This document shows positions 1-8,994 of a stretch of DNA of 56,453 nucleotides, piece after piece. This stretch comes from Chitinophagaceae bacterium. Its GTDB lineage: Bacteria > Bacteroidota > Bacteroidia > Chitinophagales > Chitinophagaceae. Below the pieces are notes generated by a model that was not told the origin of the DNA, made no database searches, and was given only the letters and a program-made list of their open reading frames with translations. The stretch covers positions 1 through 56,453 of the forward strand of contig JAMLHL010000025.1 of the NCBI GenBank assembly GCA_023957125.1. Direction: 5' to 3'. The first letter of the stretch is position 1. Every line of letters begins with the position of its first letter. A program made the translations under genes and the position numbers.

Positions 1-138
1 ACGCCAGGGTACATTCCAAAATTAACCGAACCTACGGCTCTCACTAAGTCTTTCCTGTTTTCAAACGGGTTGAAACCTGTTTTTATAATACCTGTCGAGG
101 CTACGCCCCTCTTTAAGGTCTTGGGTAGCTTCCTCCTC

Positions 139-348
139 AGCGGAAATCAGCGCAATCCGCGGGAGACTTTTGGGTAGCCTCAAATGGGTGACACCCACCG
201 GTAGTACCAATATACCTCCCATCAGCGGAAATCAGCGCGATCTGCGGGAAACTTTTGGGTAGCCTCAAATGGGTGACATCCAACGGTTGGGCCGATATAC
301 CACTCCTCAGCGGAAATCAGCGCGATCTGCGGGAGACTCCTTCTCGCT
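139..348. repeat. 85-bp tandem repeat, about 2.5 copies
   Basis: The motif AGCGGAAATCAGCGC recurs at 139, 224 and 309, an exact 85-nt period. Each unit continues with CGGGA(G/A)A and then TGGGTAGCCTCAAATGGGTG; the third copy is cut after about 40 nt. Copies differ at a few positions, so the array is not freshly duplicated. No gene is visible in 1-425, so this array is the main content of the left edge. The units are too long and too divergent for a CRISPR. Confidence 0.8.
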
Positions 349-425
349 ACCGGTCCTGTGTCATCCACCGGAAAGCGGTTATAGCGTTTCGTGAGGCATG
401 AACCACAGCAGTTGCGGCCCCCGCC

Positions 426-1460
426 TCACTGAACAGAAAACTTATAGACGGTTACCTGGTGGTATTTTTCACCGGGGCGCAGGATGGTACTGGGAAAAGC
501 CGGCTGATTGGGTGAATCGGGATAATGCTGTGTTTCCAGGCATATGCCCGAATGCTTTCCATACACGATATTGTCGTGGGTATGCTTCAAATGCCCGTTT
601 AAATAGTTAGCGGTATATAACTGAACCCCCGGCTGGGTAGTGGCGGTTTCCATCAGCCTGCCACTGGCTGCATGATACAAAGCGCTGAAGGCCTTTAATG
701 TTCCGTCCGTATTGCCCAGCACAAAATTATTATCATAGCCGTTCCCTGTTTGGGCTATATCCTGCCCGATTTTCTTTGATGAATTAAAATCATAGGGCGT
801 ATCCTTCACCGGGGTCATGTCGCCGGTGGGGATCACCTTATTATTGGTGATGGTATAATACAGGGCTTTAAGCGTTAGCTCATGATTCAAAATATCGGCT
901 TCGGTTCCGGCAGATAAATTAAAATAAGCGTGGTTGGTCAGGTTAACCGGCGTGGCGGCATCCGTAACGGCGGTATAGTCAATTATCAGTTCATTTTTAT
1001 CCGACAAAGTATAAATCACCGTCACCTCCAGGTTGCCGGGGAAACCCTCTTCTCCATCCGGGCTCCGGTAGGTCAGCCGGAGGGAGTTATTATCTGCGGA
1101 AAAAACGGCTTCCCATACTTTCTTATCAAAACCTTTAATGCCGCCATGAATACTGTTGCCATTGTCATTGGCGGCTAAAGAATAGGATTTCCCATCCAAT
1201 ACAAATTGCGCGTTGGCGATACGATTGGCATACCGCCCCACCAGGCATCCAAAAAAAGGATTGCCCTTTTGCAGGTATCCCTCCAGGGAATTGAAACCTA
1301 AGATCACATTGCCTTGCTTACCCTTTCGGTCAGGCGTAAGAATATCGGTGATCGTTCCACCGTAGCTCAATATTTTTACGGTCATCCCCCGCCCGTTCAG
1401 GAAGGTATATTGCATCACCTCCTTCCCATCTACAACGCCCCATTTTTTTATTCTTTCCAT
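426..1460 (-). CDS. galM: Aldose 1-epimerase (mutarotase)
   Basis: This 344-residue protein has the usual length for galactose mutarotases, which interconvert alpha and beta anomers of free hexoses. The two family histidines are visible at His105 (NSIHGG) and His177 (NLTNHAYFNL), and the catalytic glutamate at Glu309 (ICLETQHYPDSPNQP). No signal peptide is seen, so it is probably cytoplasmic, although some Bacteroidota homologues are exported. It is divergent from a sodium/sugar-type symporter 209 nt away, which suggests a sugar uptake and entry module. ATG at 1460 gives MERIKKWGV and fits the family start. Confidence 0.95.
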   Translation of the reverse strand: MERIKKWGVVDGKEVMQYTFLNGRGMTVKILSYGGTITDILTPDRKGKQGNVILGFNSLEGYLQKGNPFFGCLVGRYANRIANAQFVLDGKSYSLAANDNGNSIHGGIKGFDKKVWEAVFSADNNSLRLTYRSPDGEEGFPGNLEVTVIYTLSDKNELIIDYTAVTDAATPVNLTNHAYFNLSAGTEADILNHELTLKALYYTITNNKVIPTGDMTPVKDTPYDFNSSKKIGQDIAQTGNGYDNNFVLGNTDGTLKAFSALYHAASGRLMETATTQPGVQLYTANYLNGHLKHTHDNIVYGKHSGICLETQHYPDSPNQPAFPSTILRPGEKYHQVTVYKFSVQ

Positions 1461-1669
1461 AATCGCGTGAGTTGATTTTTATTCTCAACGGTGAAGTTAA
1501 ACACTACGCGGGAAAAATCACCTGCAAAGAAATTCAAAAATTGAATTTGTTCTTATCGCTAAAAACATTAATCTTTATCTATCCAAAACACAAAATACCA
1601 TCGGAAAACGGTTGGCATCCCATTGATAAAACCTGTTCACACCCAACTACTTAAACGATTTGATTTGTT

Positions 1670-3358
1670 ATGAAGAATTATCTCTCTGTCAACGACTATC
1701 TTGTTTTTGTTGTATATTTCTTTATTGTTGCTGTCTATGGTTACTGGATTTACCAGCGGAAGAAAAAAGCCAGCACCGATACCAAAGATTTCTTTCTCGC
1801 AGAAGGCTCCCTCACGTGGTGGGCGATCGGCGCTTCCTTAATCGCCTCCAATATTTCCGCCGAGCAGTTTATTGGTATGAGCGGCGATGGATTTACAATG
1901 GGGCTGGCCATCTCCACCTATGAATGGATGGCCGCAGCCACCCTGTTGGTGGTGGCGGTTTTATTTATGCCGGTATATCTTAAAAACAAGATATACACCA
2001 TGCCCCAGTTCCTCAACCAGCGATACAACAGTACCGTGGCAACCATCATGGCAGTATTCTGGCTGTTGTTATACGTAGTCGTGAACCTCACCTCCATTTT
2101 ATTTTTAGGCGCCCTGGCCATCAGCAGTATCTCGGGAATCAATTTCACTCTGTGTATGTTGTTCCTTGCAGTTTTTGCCATTATCATTACGCTTGGCGGG
2201 ATGAAAGTGATTGGCTATACAGATGTGGTGCAGGTTTTTTTCCTGATCTTAGGCGGGCTGGTTACCACCTATCTTGCCCTGAACCTGGTAGCTGACCATT
2301 TTGGTTCTGATGGCGGCGTAGTTGCCGGCTTTAAATTACTTACAGAAAACGCCAATGATCATTTTCACATGATCTTCAGCAAAGACAATCCTAATTACCT
2401 GAGCCTTCCGGGGCTATCTGTGCTCATTGGCGGGATGTGGATCGTGAACCTCAACTATTGGGGATGCAACCAATACATCACCCAACGTGCATTAGGCGCG
2501 GATTTGAAGACCGCCAGAAACGGACTTTTGTTCGCGGCGTTCCTCAAACTGCTGATGCCTGTTATTGTCGTATTACCCGGAATTGCCGCTTTCGTATTGT
2601 ATCAAAACGGCTACTTCCAACAGGAAATGCTGGTGAACAATGAGCTGCAACCCGACAAAGCCTACCCGGTACTGCTCAACTTATTACCTTCGGGATTGAA
2701 AGGTCTGGCTTTTGCAGCGCTCACCGCAGCGGTAGTGGCTTCCCTGGCAGGCAAAGCCAACAGTATCTCCACCATTTATACGCTGGATATCTATAAGAAG
2801 AAGATCAATCCACAGGCCAGTGAAAAGAAACTGGTTAACATCGGCCGCTGGGTGGTGATCCTTGCCATGCTGCTGGCGGTAGTGATAGCGCCTTTTATGG
2901 GGATTGACAAAAAAGGGGGATTTGAATACATCCAGGAATACACCGGTTTTGTTTCGCCCGGTATATTTGCCATGTTCATCTTAGGGTTCTTCTGGAAAAA
3001 AACCACCTCCAATGCTGCGCTTTTCGCTACTATTGGCGGTTTCCTGTTATCTATTTTCTTTAAAGTTCTGCCCGGGTTCGCTGATCTGCAATGGTTGAGT
3101 CCGTTTGGGTTTTCAAAAGCCGTATTGCAGCCTGATGGCACCGCCATCTACGAGATCGCGTTTATAGACCGGATGTTTTTTGTATTCTGTATCGCCGTTA
3201 TCGGCATGTACATTATCAGCGTTTATGAAAACAGAAAAGGAATTAAACCCAACGGGCTGGAAATAGACCGCTCGATGTTTAAAACCGCGCCGGGCTTTAC
3301 CATCGGAGCACTGATCGTAGTGGGCATATTGGTAGCGTTATATACTTTGTTCTGGTAA
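1670..3358 (+). CDS. Sodium/solute symporter (SSS family, SglT-like)
   Basis: The 562-residue protein is almost entirely hydrophobic segments, consistent with the 13-14 transmembrane helices of the SSS family (sodium-coupled sugar, proline or similar uptake). Family signatures include the early WWAIGASLIASNISAEQFIGMSG stretch (cited in part; residues about 50-72) and GMKVIGYTDVVQ near residue 182. The conserved AALTAAVVASLAGKANSIST region lies around residue 345. The residues resemble the sugar-type (SGLT) branch, and the mutarotase next door supports a hexose substrate, but substrate is inference. It begins ATG-AAG at 1670. Confidence 0.9.
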   Translation: MKNYLSVNDYLVFVVYFFIVAVYGYWIYQRKKKASTDTKDFFLAEGSLTWWAIGASLIASNISAEQFIGMSGDGFTMGLAISTYEWMAAATLLVVAVLFMPVYLKNKIYTMPQFLNQRYNSTVATIMAVFWLLLYVVVNLTSILFLGALAISSISGINFTLCMLFLAVFAIIITLGGMKVIGYTDVVQVFFLILGGLVTTYLALNLVADHFGSDGGVVAGFKLLTENANDHFHMIFSKDNPNYLSLPGLSVLIGGMWIVNLNYWGCNQYITQRALGADLKTARNGLLFAAFLKLLMPVIVVLPGIAAFVLYQNGYFQQEMLVNNELQPDKAYPVLLNLLPSGLKGLAFAALTAAVVASLAGKANSISTIYTLDIYKKKINPQASEKKLVNIGRWVVILAMLLAVVIAPFMGIDKKGGFEYIQEYTGFVSPGIFAMFILGFFWKKTTSNAALFATIGGFLLSIFFKVLPGFADLQWLSPFGFSKAVLQPDGTAIYEIAFIDRMFFVFCIAVIGMYIISVYENRKGIKPNGLEIDRSMFKTAPGFTIGALIVVGILVALYTLFW

Positions 3359-3384
3359 AAGGAGCTTTCAGGTATGAGCGATGA

Positions 3385-3468
3385 GCCGTGGGGTATGGGG
3401 TATCAGGTATCGGGTATACAACCTGCAACCTGAGACCTGAAACCTGCAACCTAAAACCTAAAACCCTG
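3385..3468. repeat. Degenerate heptamer array (CAGGTnn / ACCTGnn)
   Basis: A short array of 7-nt units, first as GGTATCA-type and then in the opposite sense as ACCTGCA/ACCTGAA/ACCTAAA. The same unit family recurs at about 6120-6270, 10738-10985, 13408-13467 and 30827-30865, always between genes. It has no coding potential. Confidence 0.75.
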
Positions 3469-3513
3469 CCGACAACCGATTGCGCAGTATTAGAATTGAC
3501 CTGGCATATAAAA

Positions 3514-3533
3514 AAAGTCCCGAAAGGGACTTT
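3514..3533 (-). terminator. Rho-independent terminator of the histone-like gene
   Basis: Perfect 8-bp stem AAAGTCCC / GGGACTTT with a four-base loop. Read on the minus strand it is followed by a run of seven T residues. It lies 27 nt beyond the stop of the lysine/alanine-repeat gene, at the expected place for terminating the rplU-rpmA-histone-like block. Confidence 0.85.
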
Positions 3534-3559
3534 GTAATTTTTTGCTCTGTTGAGATATG

Positions 3560-3778
3560 CTAAGCTGATTTTTTCTTAGCGGCTTTTTTCGGAGCAGCTT
3601 TCTTAGCGGCTTTTTTCGGAGCAGCTTTTTTTGCGGCTTTCTTAGGAGCAGCTTTTTTAGCGGCTTTTTTCGGAGCAGCTTTCTTAGCGGCTTTTTTCGG
3701 AGCAGCCTTTTTTGCGGCTTTCTTCGGAGCGGCTTTTTTAGCAGCTTTTTTCGGAGCAGCCTTTTTTGCTGTTGCCAT
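3560..3778 (-). CDS. Lysine/alanine-repeat histone H1-like DNA-binding protein
   Basis: A 72-residue protein made almost wholly of the nonapeptide AAPKKAAKK repeated about seven times, after a short start MATAKK and ending KKKSA. The composition (Lys, Ala, Pro only) matches histone H1 C-terminal-tail-like proteins of bacteria (Hc1/AlgP-like), which bind and condense DNA through charge. The coding DNA is itself a 27-bp tandem array, so copy number may vary among strains. It lies 79 nt after rpmA on the same strand, has its own plausible promoter and a strong terminator, and may be expressed separately and highly. Confidence 0.85.
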   Translation of the reverse strand: MATAKKAAPKKAAKKAAPKKAAKKAAPKKAAKKAAPKKAAKKAAPKKAAKKAAPKKAAKKAAPKKAAKKKSA

Positions 3779-3820
3779 GTTTTTAGAATTTAATGGTTAG
3801 TTAATAATGGATTAACGTCA

Positions 3821-3850
3821 TAAAAGTAAAAACATTTTTCCAACTGCAAA
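3821..3850 (-). promoter_or_regulatory. Probable promoter of the histone-like gene
   Basis: On the minus strand TTTG (3847-3850) is followed after 18 nt by TACTTTTA (3821-3828), one mismatch from the Bacteroidota -7 box TAnnTTTG. It lies about 43 nt upstream of the ATG and just after the rpmA stop. Confidence 0.45.
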
Positions 3851-3857
3851 ATTTTTT

Positions 3858-4124
3858 TTATACAGTTGCTTCCGTTGCTGCCACAGAAACGTAAGTCTTG
3901 TTATTTTTTCCTCTCTTAAATGTCACCATTCCATCCGTTAAAGCGAACAAGGTAAAGTCTCTGCCAACACCCACGTTCTTCCCGGGATGATAGGAAGTGC
4001 CACGTTGACGAATGATTATATTACCGGCAGTGGCGGGTTGTCCGCCATATATTTTTACACCTAATCTTTTACTTTGTGAGTCACGACCGTTTTTTACGCT
4101 GCCTTCACCTTTTTTATGTGCCAT
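3858..4124 (-). CDS. rpmA: 50S ribosomal protein L27
   Basis: An 88-residue protein with the L27 signature: GSVKNGRDSQSKRLGVKIYGGQ near the N-terminus (cited in part) and GNIIIRQRGTSYHPGKNVG in the centre. L27 reaches the peptidyl-transferase centre with its N-terminal tail. The start is MAHKKGEGS, so the tail begins directly at residue 2 and lacks the cleavable extension seen in Firmicutes. It is 57 nt downstream of rplU, the near-universal order. Confidence 0.98.
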   Translation of the reverse strand: MAHKKGEGSVKNGRDSQSKRLGVKIYGGQPATAGNIIIRQRGTSYHPGKNVGVGRDFTLFALTDGMVTFKRGKNNKTYVSVAATEATV

Positions 4125-4181
4125 GGTCTTTTAATTTAAATAGTACAATTTCAAACCTGAAAAAAGTAATCCTGATTTTTG

Positions 4182-4484
4182 CTACGCGATATCCGTTATC
4201 CTGATATGTGTATATAAGGTACGGTGACCGTGTTTTTTACGAAACCCTTTTCTTCTCTTCATTTTGAAAGCGATCACTTTATCACCCTGTACCTCATCAA
4301 TGATTTCGGCCTTCACCTTTATCTTTATATCATCGCCGGTGGCTATACTGTCGCCATTATCGGTCAGCAACACATTGGAAAGCTCCAGGGCGTCGCCTGC
4401 TTTCCCGGATAAATGCGGTACATAAAGGTTTTGTCCCTGCTGAACTTTAAACTGCTGACCCGCTATTTTAACTACTGCAAACAT
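4182..4484 (-). CDS. rplU: 50S ribosomal protein L21
   Basis: A 100-residue protein, typical for L21, opening with MFAVVKIAGQQFKVQQGQ and ending in the basic MKRRKGFRKKHGHRT segment that contacts 23S rRNA. It is the promoter-proximal gene of rplU-rpmA. A clear Bacteroidota promoter sits immediately upstream and gives a short leader, in which no extra structure was recognised. Confidence 0.98.
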   Translation of the reverse strand: MFAVVKIAGQQFKVQQGQNLYVPHLSGKAGDALELSNVLLTDNGDSIATGDDIKIKVKAEIIDEVQGDKVIAFKMKRRKGFRKKHGHRTLYTHIRITDIA

Positions 4485-4504
4485 GAGGCAAAATTTAAGG
4501 AGTG

Positions 4505-4535
4505 CAAAGGTAGGGTTTATTTCCTTTCCCGCAAA
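4505..4535 (-). promoter_or_regulatory. Promoter of rplU-rpmA
   Basis: Minus-strand TTTG (4532-4535), exactly 19 nt, then TACCTTTG (4505-4512). This is a textbook Bacteroidota sigma-A promoter (-33 TTTG, -7 TAnnTTTG). The start ATG follows 20 nt after the -7 box, so the leader is very short. Confidence 0.8.
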
Positions 4536-4589
4536 TAATTGGAAGAAAAAATCTTCCTGCCGGCAAACGGCAGTTTATATTGGTAGGGC

Positions 4590-4597
4590 TATCTTTG
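4590..4597 (+). promoter_or_regulatory. Probable -7 box for the GH3-family gene
   Basis: TATCTTTG matches TAnnTTTG and lies 28 nt before the ATG at 4626. No good -33 TTTG is found at 17-23 nt spacing, so only the -7 part is convincing. Confidence 0.5.
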
Positions 4598-4625
4598 TGA
4601 TCTCAATTATTCTTGCTGCAGGCAC

Positions 4626-6122
4626 ATGAAGATCAAATCTATTTTGGCAAAACCCTTTGCCGGTTATTTATATAAACAGGTGCAGAGATCCATGGGTACG
4701 GCCCTGGAAGATCAGGAGCGGATACTGAAGGACCTGCTTAAAACCGGGAAGAAAACCGAATTCGGGAAGGAGCATACTTTGCATGAAGTAAGCTCTTACG
4801 GGCAATTCAGGGAAGCCGTTCCGTTACGGGATTACGAGTCTTTCAAGCCGTATATAGAACGGATCAAGCAGGGAAAGCACAATGTTTTGTGGAAAGGATT
4901 ACCGCTTTATTTCGCCAAAACCAGCGGTACTACCAGCGGCGTGAAATACATTCCTATCACCAGGGAATCGGTGAATAACCATTTTGACACGGCAAGGAAC
5001 GCATTTTTCTGCTACATGTCGGAAACGGGCAATTATTCATCCGCCGATGGAAAGATGATCTTCCTGAGCGGAAGCCCTGAGTTGGAAAGGGTGGGCGGAA
5101 TTCCTACCGGGCGGTTAAGCGGCATCTCCAATCATCTTATTCCCGCTTATTTGCGCACCAACCAGTTGCCCAGCTATGAAACCAACTGTATTGAAGACTG
5201 GGAAACCAAGCTGGAAAAGATCGTTGACGAAACCATGGATCAGAACATGACCATGATCAGTGGTATTCCGCCGTGGATGCAAATGTATTTTGACCGGCTT
5301 ACCGAACGAAGCGGTAAAAAGATAAAAGAACTGTTCCCCAATTTTAACGTGATGGTGCACGGAGGGGTAAACTTTGAGCCTTATAAAGCAAGATTGTTTG
5401 AGAGCATCGGGAAAAAAGTGGATACGATTGAAACCTATCCCGCATCCGAAGGCTTTTTTGCATTCCAGGACTCCAGGGAAAACGAAGGTTTGCTGCTGAA
5501 TACCGACTTTGGTATCTTCTTTGAATTTGTTCCGGCACAGGAGATCTTCTCCAAAAATCCTACCCGTCTTTCCCTGCGGGATGTTAAAGTGGGAGAAAAC
5601 TATGCATTGATAATCAATAGCAATGCCGGTTTATGGGGATATAATTTAGGCGATATTATAAAGTTTGTGTCGGTCAATCCCTGGCGGATAATGGTTACCG
5701 GGCGTACAAAACATTATATATCCGCTTTCGGGGAGCACGTGATCGGAGAGGAAGTGGAACACAGCCTGATGAAAGCAGCCGGGCAGGAAGGAGTGAGGAT
5801 CACGGAATTTACCGTAGCGCCCATGGTGAACCAGGAAAAGGGAAAGAGCTTTCATGAATGGTTTATAGAATTTGAGCAATCTCCCCGGGACCTGGGTAAT
5901 TTTTCGCTGACCGTAGATCGGAATCTCCGGGAAAAGAACATCTATTACGATGACCTGATCCGTGGTAATATTCTTCAAAAACTTCAAATACGAACCGTCA
6001 GGAAAAACGGCTTTATTGATTATATGAAGAGCATCGGAAAACTGGGGGGACAAAACAAGGTTCCCAGGTTAAGCAATGACAGAACGATCGCCGAGGGACT
6101 GAAACCCTATCTGCAGGTGTGA
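4626..6122 (+). CDS. GH3-family acyl-adenylating protein
   Basis: A 498-residue protein of the GH3 family, named after plant acyl-acid amido synthetases that adenylate an acid and join it to an amino acid. The adenylate-binding motif FAKTSGTTSG is at residues 96-105, followed by YPASEGF at about 273 and WGYNLGDIIKF at about 338, the GH3 equivalents of the ANL motifs. There is no signal peptide. Bacterial homologues are common in Bacteroidota, but their substrates are mostly unknown. It stands alone on the plus strand between divergent rplU and convergent moxR-like genes, so context gives no substrate. Confidence 0.88.
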   Translation: MKIKSILAKPFAGYLYKQVQRSMGTALEDQERILKDLLKTGKKTEFGKEHTLHEVSSYGQFREAVPLRDYESFKPYIERIKQGKHNVLWKGLPLYFAKTSGTTSGVKYIPITRESVNNHFDTARNAFFCYMSETGNYSSADGKMIFLSGSPELERVGGIPTGRLSGISNHLIPAYLRTNQLPSYETNCIEDWETKLEKIVDETMDQNMTMISGIPPWMQMYFDRLTERSGKKIKELFPNFNVMVHGGVNFEPYKARLFESIGKKVDTIETYPASEGFFAFQDSRENEGLLLNTDFGIFFEFVPAQEIFSKNPTRLSLRDVKVGENYALIINSNAGLWGYNLGDIIKFVSVNPWRIMVTGRTKHYISAFGEHVIGEEVEHSLMKAAGQEGVRITEFTVAPMVNQEKGKSFHEWFIEFEQSPRDLGNFSLTVDRNLREKNIYYDDLIRGNILQKLQIRTVRKNGFIDYMKSIGKLGGQNKVPRLSNDRTIAEGLKPYLQV

Positions 6123-6272
6123 GGTGTCAGGTCGCAGGTTGCAGGTCGCAGGTTTCAGGTCTTAGGTTATAGGCAGAAACTCCTAACTGAAAACAGCTTT
6201 CAGCCACGAGCCTTCGCTCACCTGATAGCTCATAGCTTTCAGGTGCGAGGTTTCAGGTATCAGGTTGTAGGT
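6122..6272. repeat. Heptamer arrays (CAGGTnn and AGCTnnt families)
   Basis: Units of the form GCAGGTC/GCAGGTT/TCAGGTC follow the GH3 stop. They are broken by a stretch of the second heptamer family (GATAGCTCATAGCTTTCAGG) and then resume. No coding potential was seen. Confidence 0.75.
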
Positions 6273-6300
6273 TGTTCAAAAAACTCCAAACTAAAAACTC

Positions 6301-7827
6301 CTAACTCTCAAACCCCTCTTCATCTTCAAACGAAGAAGATTCTTTACCCATATTCAGCATAGAGCCCATCAGGTCCTTGAATTCGATTTTCCCGTCCAAC
6401 ACCTTTTTGCTGATCAGTGAATAAGCCGATAAGCCATGCAGGATCAACTCCATTAACAACGCATTTTCCTTTTCGTTTGCATGCGGATAATGTTTCTTCA
6501 CCAATCCATATAAACCTTCTACCTGGTACAACAACTGAACTTTTTGTTTGTCGGTTACATTGAAAAACACATCGAGCGTATTCCCTTTGTCGAACCAATT
6601 AATGATAGTCCGATAAGGATTATGGTCCGGTTCTTTTTGCTGGGTTTTCCTTTTCTTCAGGGTATCGGGGTTGGGAAAGTAATGGACAAATTGCGTACGG
6701 ATAGCTTTTCCCAACAAGTTAAAAGCCACCTGGTAGGGACCTTCCTGTTCTCCTTCATACACCAACTCCACCTTACCGGTAACTGAAGGAATAATACCGG
6801 TCAAATCGGATATCCACACCTGGGTTTCCTTTTCTTTATTGACGATCGCTCTTCTTTCAGCAGCGCTTACCGCGTTTTCGTAAGCCGCAATAGGCAAACG
6901 GGCGGATACGCCGCTTTTTTGATCTACCATCTCACTGGCTCTGGCTTCAAAGGCCACCTGTTCTATAAGCCGCTTTACCAGGTCGCTGATTTTTATCTTT
7001 TTGGTTTGGGCCTCGGGAATATTCGCCTCCTGTTCGGTAATGCTAAGAGCGTCTTCTATATTTTTCGGATAATGGGTCAGGATCTGACTTTCAATCCGGT
7101 CTTTTAACGGAGTAACGATCGAACCCCGGTTCGTGTAGTCTTCGGGGTTAGCAGTGAATACAAACAGGATATCCAGCGGGAGCCGCAGTTTAAAACCACG
7201 TATCTGTATGTCTCCTTCCTGCAGGATATTAAACAATGCCACCTGTATCCTTGCCTGAAGATCGGGGAGTTCGTTAATAACGAATATCCCTCGGTTACTT
7301 CGCGGGATGATGCCAAAATGGATCACTTTTTCGTCTGCGAAGGTAAGCCGGAGATTGGCTGCTTTAATAGGGTCTATATCGCCAATGAGATCTGCAACGC
7401 TCACATCGGGAGTAGCCAGTTTCTCCCCATATCTTTCACTTCTGTGCAACCAGGCTATCGGGGTGTCGTCTCCTTTTTCGGCAATCAGTTCCTGTGCATA
7501 GCGCGATAGCGGATGCAAAGGGTCGTCATTGATCTCACTGCCCGCAACAAAAGGAATGTACTCATCCAGCAAATCTGTCATCTGCCGCGCCATCCGGGTT
7601 TTTGCCTGTCCCCGTAATCCTAAAAAAAGAATATTATGCCGTGACAACAGTGCCCGCTCGGTATCGGGTATCACCGTTTCATCATATCCAACAATACCGG
7701 TAAAACCGGGTTCCCGGCGCTGCAGTTTAAGGATCAGATTATCTCTTACTTCATCTTTAACCCGCTTGCTTTTATATCCTGATTTCTTTAATTCACCTAA
7801 GGTTGCGGGTAGTTTGTTTTTATTCAT
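6301..7827 (-). CDS. MoxR/magnesium-chelatase-like AAA+ ATPase
   Basis: A 508-residue AAA+ ATPase. Walker A is GLRGQAKT (residues 70-77) and Walker B IFVINEL (181-187), with a sensor-like FTANPED about 45 residues later. The C-terminal 170 residues are a less familiar extension ending in acidic EDEEGFES. MoxR-type ATPases act as chaperones with VWA-domain partners, and the gene just upstream on the same strand, 69 nt away, is such a VWA protein. The order is VWA first and ATPase second, the reverse of many moxR-VWA operons. The client is unknown. Confidence 0.88.
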   Translation of the reverse strand: MNKNKLPATLGELKKSGYKSKRVKDEVRDNLILKLQRREPGFTGIVGYDETVIPDTERALLSRHNILFLGLRGQAKTRMARQMTDLLDEYIPFVAGSEINDDPLHPLSRYAQELIAEKGDDTPIAWLHRSERYGEKLATPDVSVADLIGDIDPIKAANLRLTFADEKVIHFGIIPRSNRGIFVINELPDLQARIQVALFNILQEGDIQIRGFKLRLPLDILFVFTANPEDYTNRGSIVTPLKDRIESQILTHYPKNIEDALSITEQEANIPEAQTKKIKISDLVKRLIEQVAFEARASEMVDQKSGVSARLPIAAYENAVSAAERRAIVNKEKETQVWISDLTGIIPSVTGKVELVYEGEQEGPYQVAFNLLGKAIRTQFVHYFPNPDTLKKRKTQQKEPDHNPYRTIINWFDKGNTLDVFFNVTDKQKVQLLYQVEGLYGLVKKHYPHANEKENALLMELILHGLSAYSLISKKVLDGKIEFKDLMGSMLNMGKESSSFEDEEGFES

Positions 7828-7896
7828 TTGAGTCTTCCTTTTTTATTTTGGAGGAGCCGGCTTCGGTACCTGAAACATTCGGCCGGTTCGCCGTTT

Positions 7897-8994
7897 TTAA
7901 TATACCGTTTTTTGCCTGCCGCTTTCAAAATCCCTGAATACAAAAGCACCTAAATTATCCAATGCGGCAAAAAAAGCCTTCCCGTGATTGGTTTCTGTAA
8001 ACTCCCTGACAAAATGCTGAAGATAGGGATCCGTAGCGATCATGAAAGTGGTGATGGGAATTTTTAATTTTTTACATTGAGCCGCCAGGTTGATACACCG
8101 GTTTACGATCCGCCGGTCTAATCCGAAGCTGTTTTTGTAGTACCGTTTCCCCACTTTAAGGCAGGTAGGTTTTCCGTCGGTAATCATGAAGATCTGTTTG
8201 TTGGGATTTTTTCTTCTTCTCAGGATATCCATCGCCAGTTCCAGCCCTGCCACCGTATTGGTGTGATAAGGACCCACCTGCAGATAAGGAATGTCTTTGA
8301 TCTCGATGGGCCAGGCATCATTACCAAATACCACAATGTCAAGTGTATCCTTAGGATATTTTGTCGTGATCAGTTCGCTGAGCGCCATCGCCACTTTTTT
8401 GGCAGGCGTAATGCGGTCTTCCCCATACAAAATCATAGAGTGAGAGATGTCTATCATCAGTACGGTGGAAGTTTGCGTTTTAAAATCCGTCTCCCTTATT
8501 TCAAGATCATCTTCTTTCAGGTTTAACTGGTCTATGCCGTGATTGATCTGGGCGTTACGGATGGAGTTTACAAAATCTATCTGTTCCAGCATATCCCCAA
8601 ACCGGAAGGGACGGGTTTCCGGATTGACCTCATCCCCCTGACCCGGTTTGAAGGTCTGGTGATTGCCTTTTTTCGTTTTCTTCAGTTTGCCGAATATTTC
8701 CTCCAGGCTTCTCTTCCGGATACCTTTTTCGGTTTTGGGAGTGATGACGAAGGAACCCGATTGTTGATCTTCATCTATGTAACCCTTTTCTTTCAGTTCG
8801 TCAATGAAGTCTCCGAGGCCGTATTCTTCATCTGTCAACTGGTATTGCTTATCCAGTTGCGTCAGCCAGTTGAGCGCTTCAGGAACGTCGCCGCTGGTAT
8901 AAGTAAGCAGTTGCATAAACAGGTCGAGCAGTTGCTCAAACCTGGTTTTACCGTTTTCCCGCGGATCATATAGTGAAAAATGATAGCCTAACAT
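7897..8994 (-). CDS. VWA-domain protein, partner of the MoxR-like ATPase
   Basis: A 365-residue protein with a C-terminal von Willebrand factor A domain. The metal-ion-dependent adhesion site is intact: DISHS at 182-186, a threonine in GPYHTNTVAG near 245, and TDGKPT near 270. The N-terminal 170 residues are helical and basic, with no signal peptide or membrane anchor, so it should be cytoplasmic. It resembles the VWA partners of magnesium-chelatase-type ATPases. It is the first gene of a two-gene unit with the ATPase. Confidence 0.87.
   Translation of the reverse strand: MLGYHFSLYDPRENGKTRFEQLLDLFMQLLTYTSGDVPEALNWLTQLDKQYQLTDEEYGLGDFIDELKEKGYIDEDQQSGSFVITPKTEKGIRKRSLEEIFGKLKKTKKGNHQTFKPGQGDEVNPETRPFRFGDMLEQIDFVNSIRNAQINHGIDQLNLKEDDLEIRETDFKTQTSTVLMIDISHSMILYGEDRITPAKKVAMALSELITTKYPKDTLDIVVFGNDAWPIEIKDIPYLQVGPYHTNTVAGLELAMDILRRRKNPNKQIFMITDGKPTCLKVGKRYYKNSFGLDRRIVNRCINLAAQCKKLKIPITTFMIATDPYLQHFVREFTETNHGKAFFAALDNLGAFVFRDFESGRQKTVY

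Noticed and set aside
139..348. CRISPR-like repetition
   Set aside because: Units of 85 bp diverge along their length, there is no short conserved repeat with unique spacers, and no cas genes are near.
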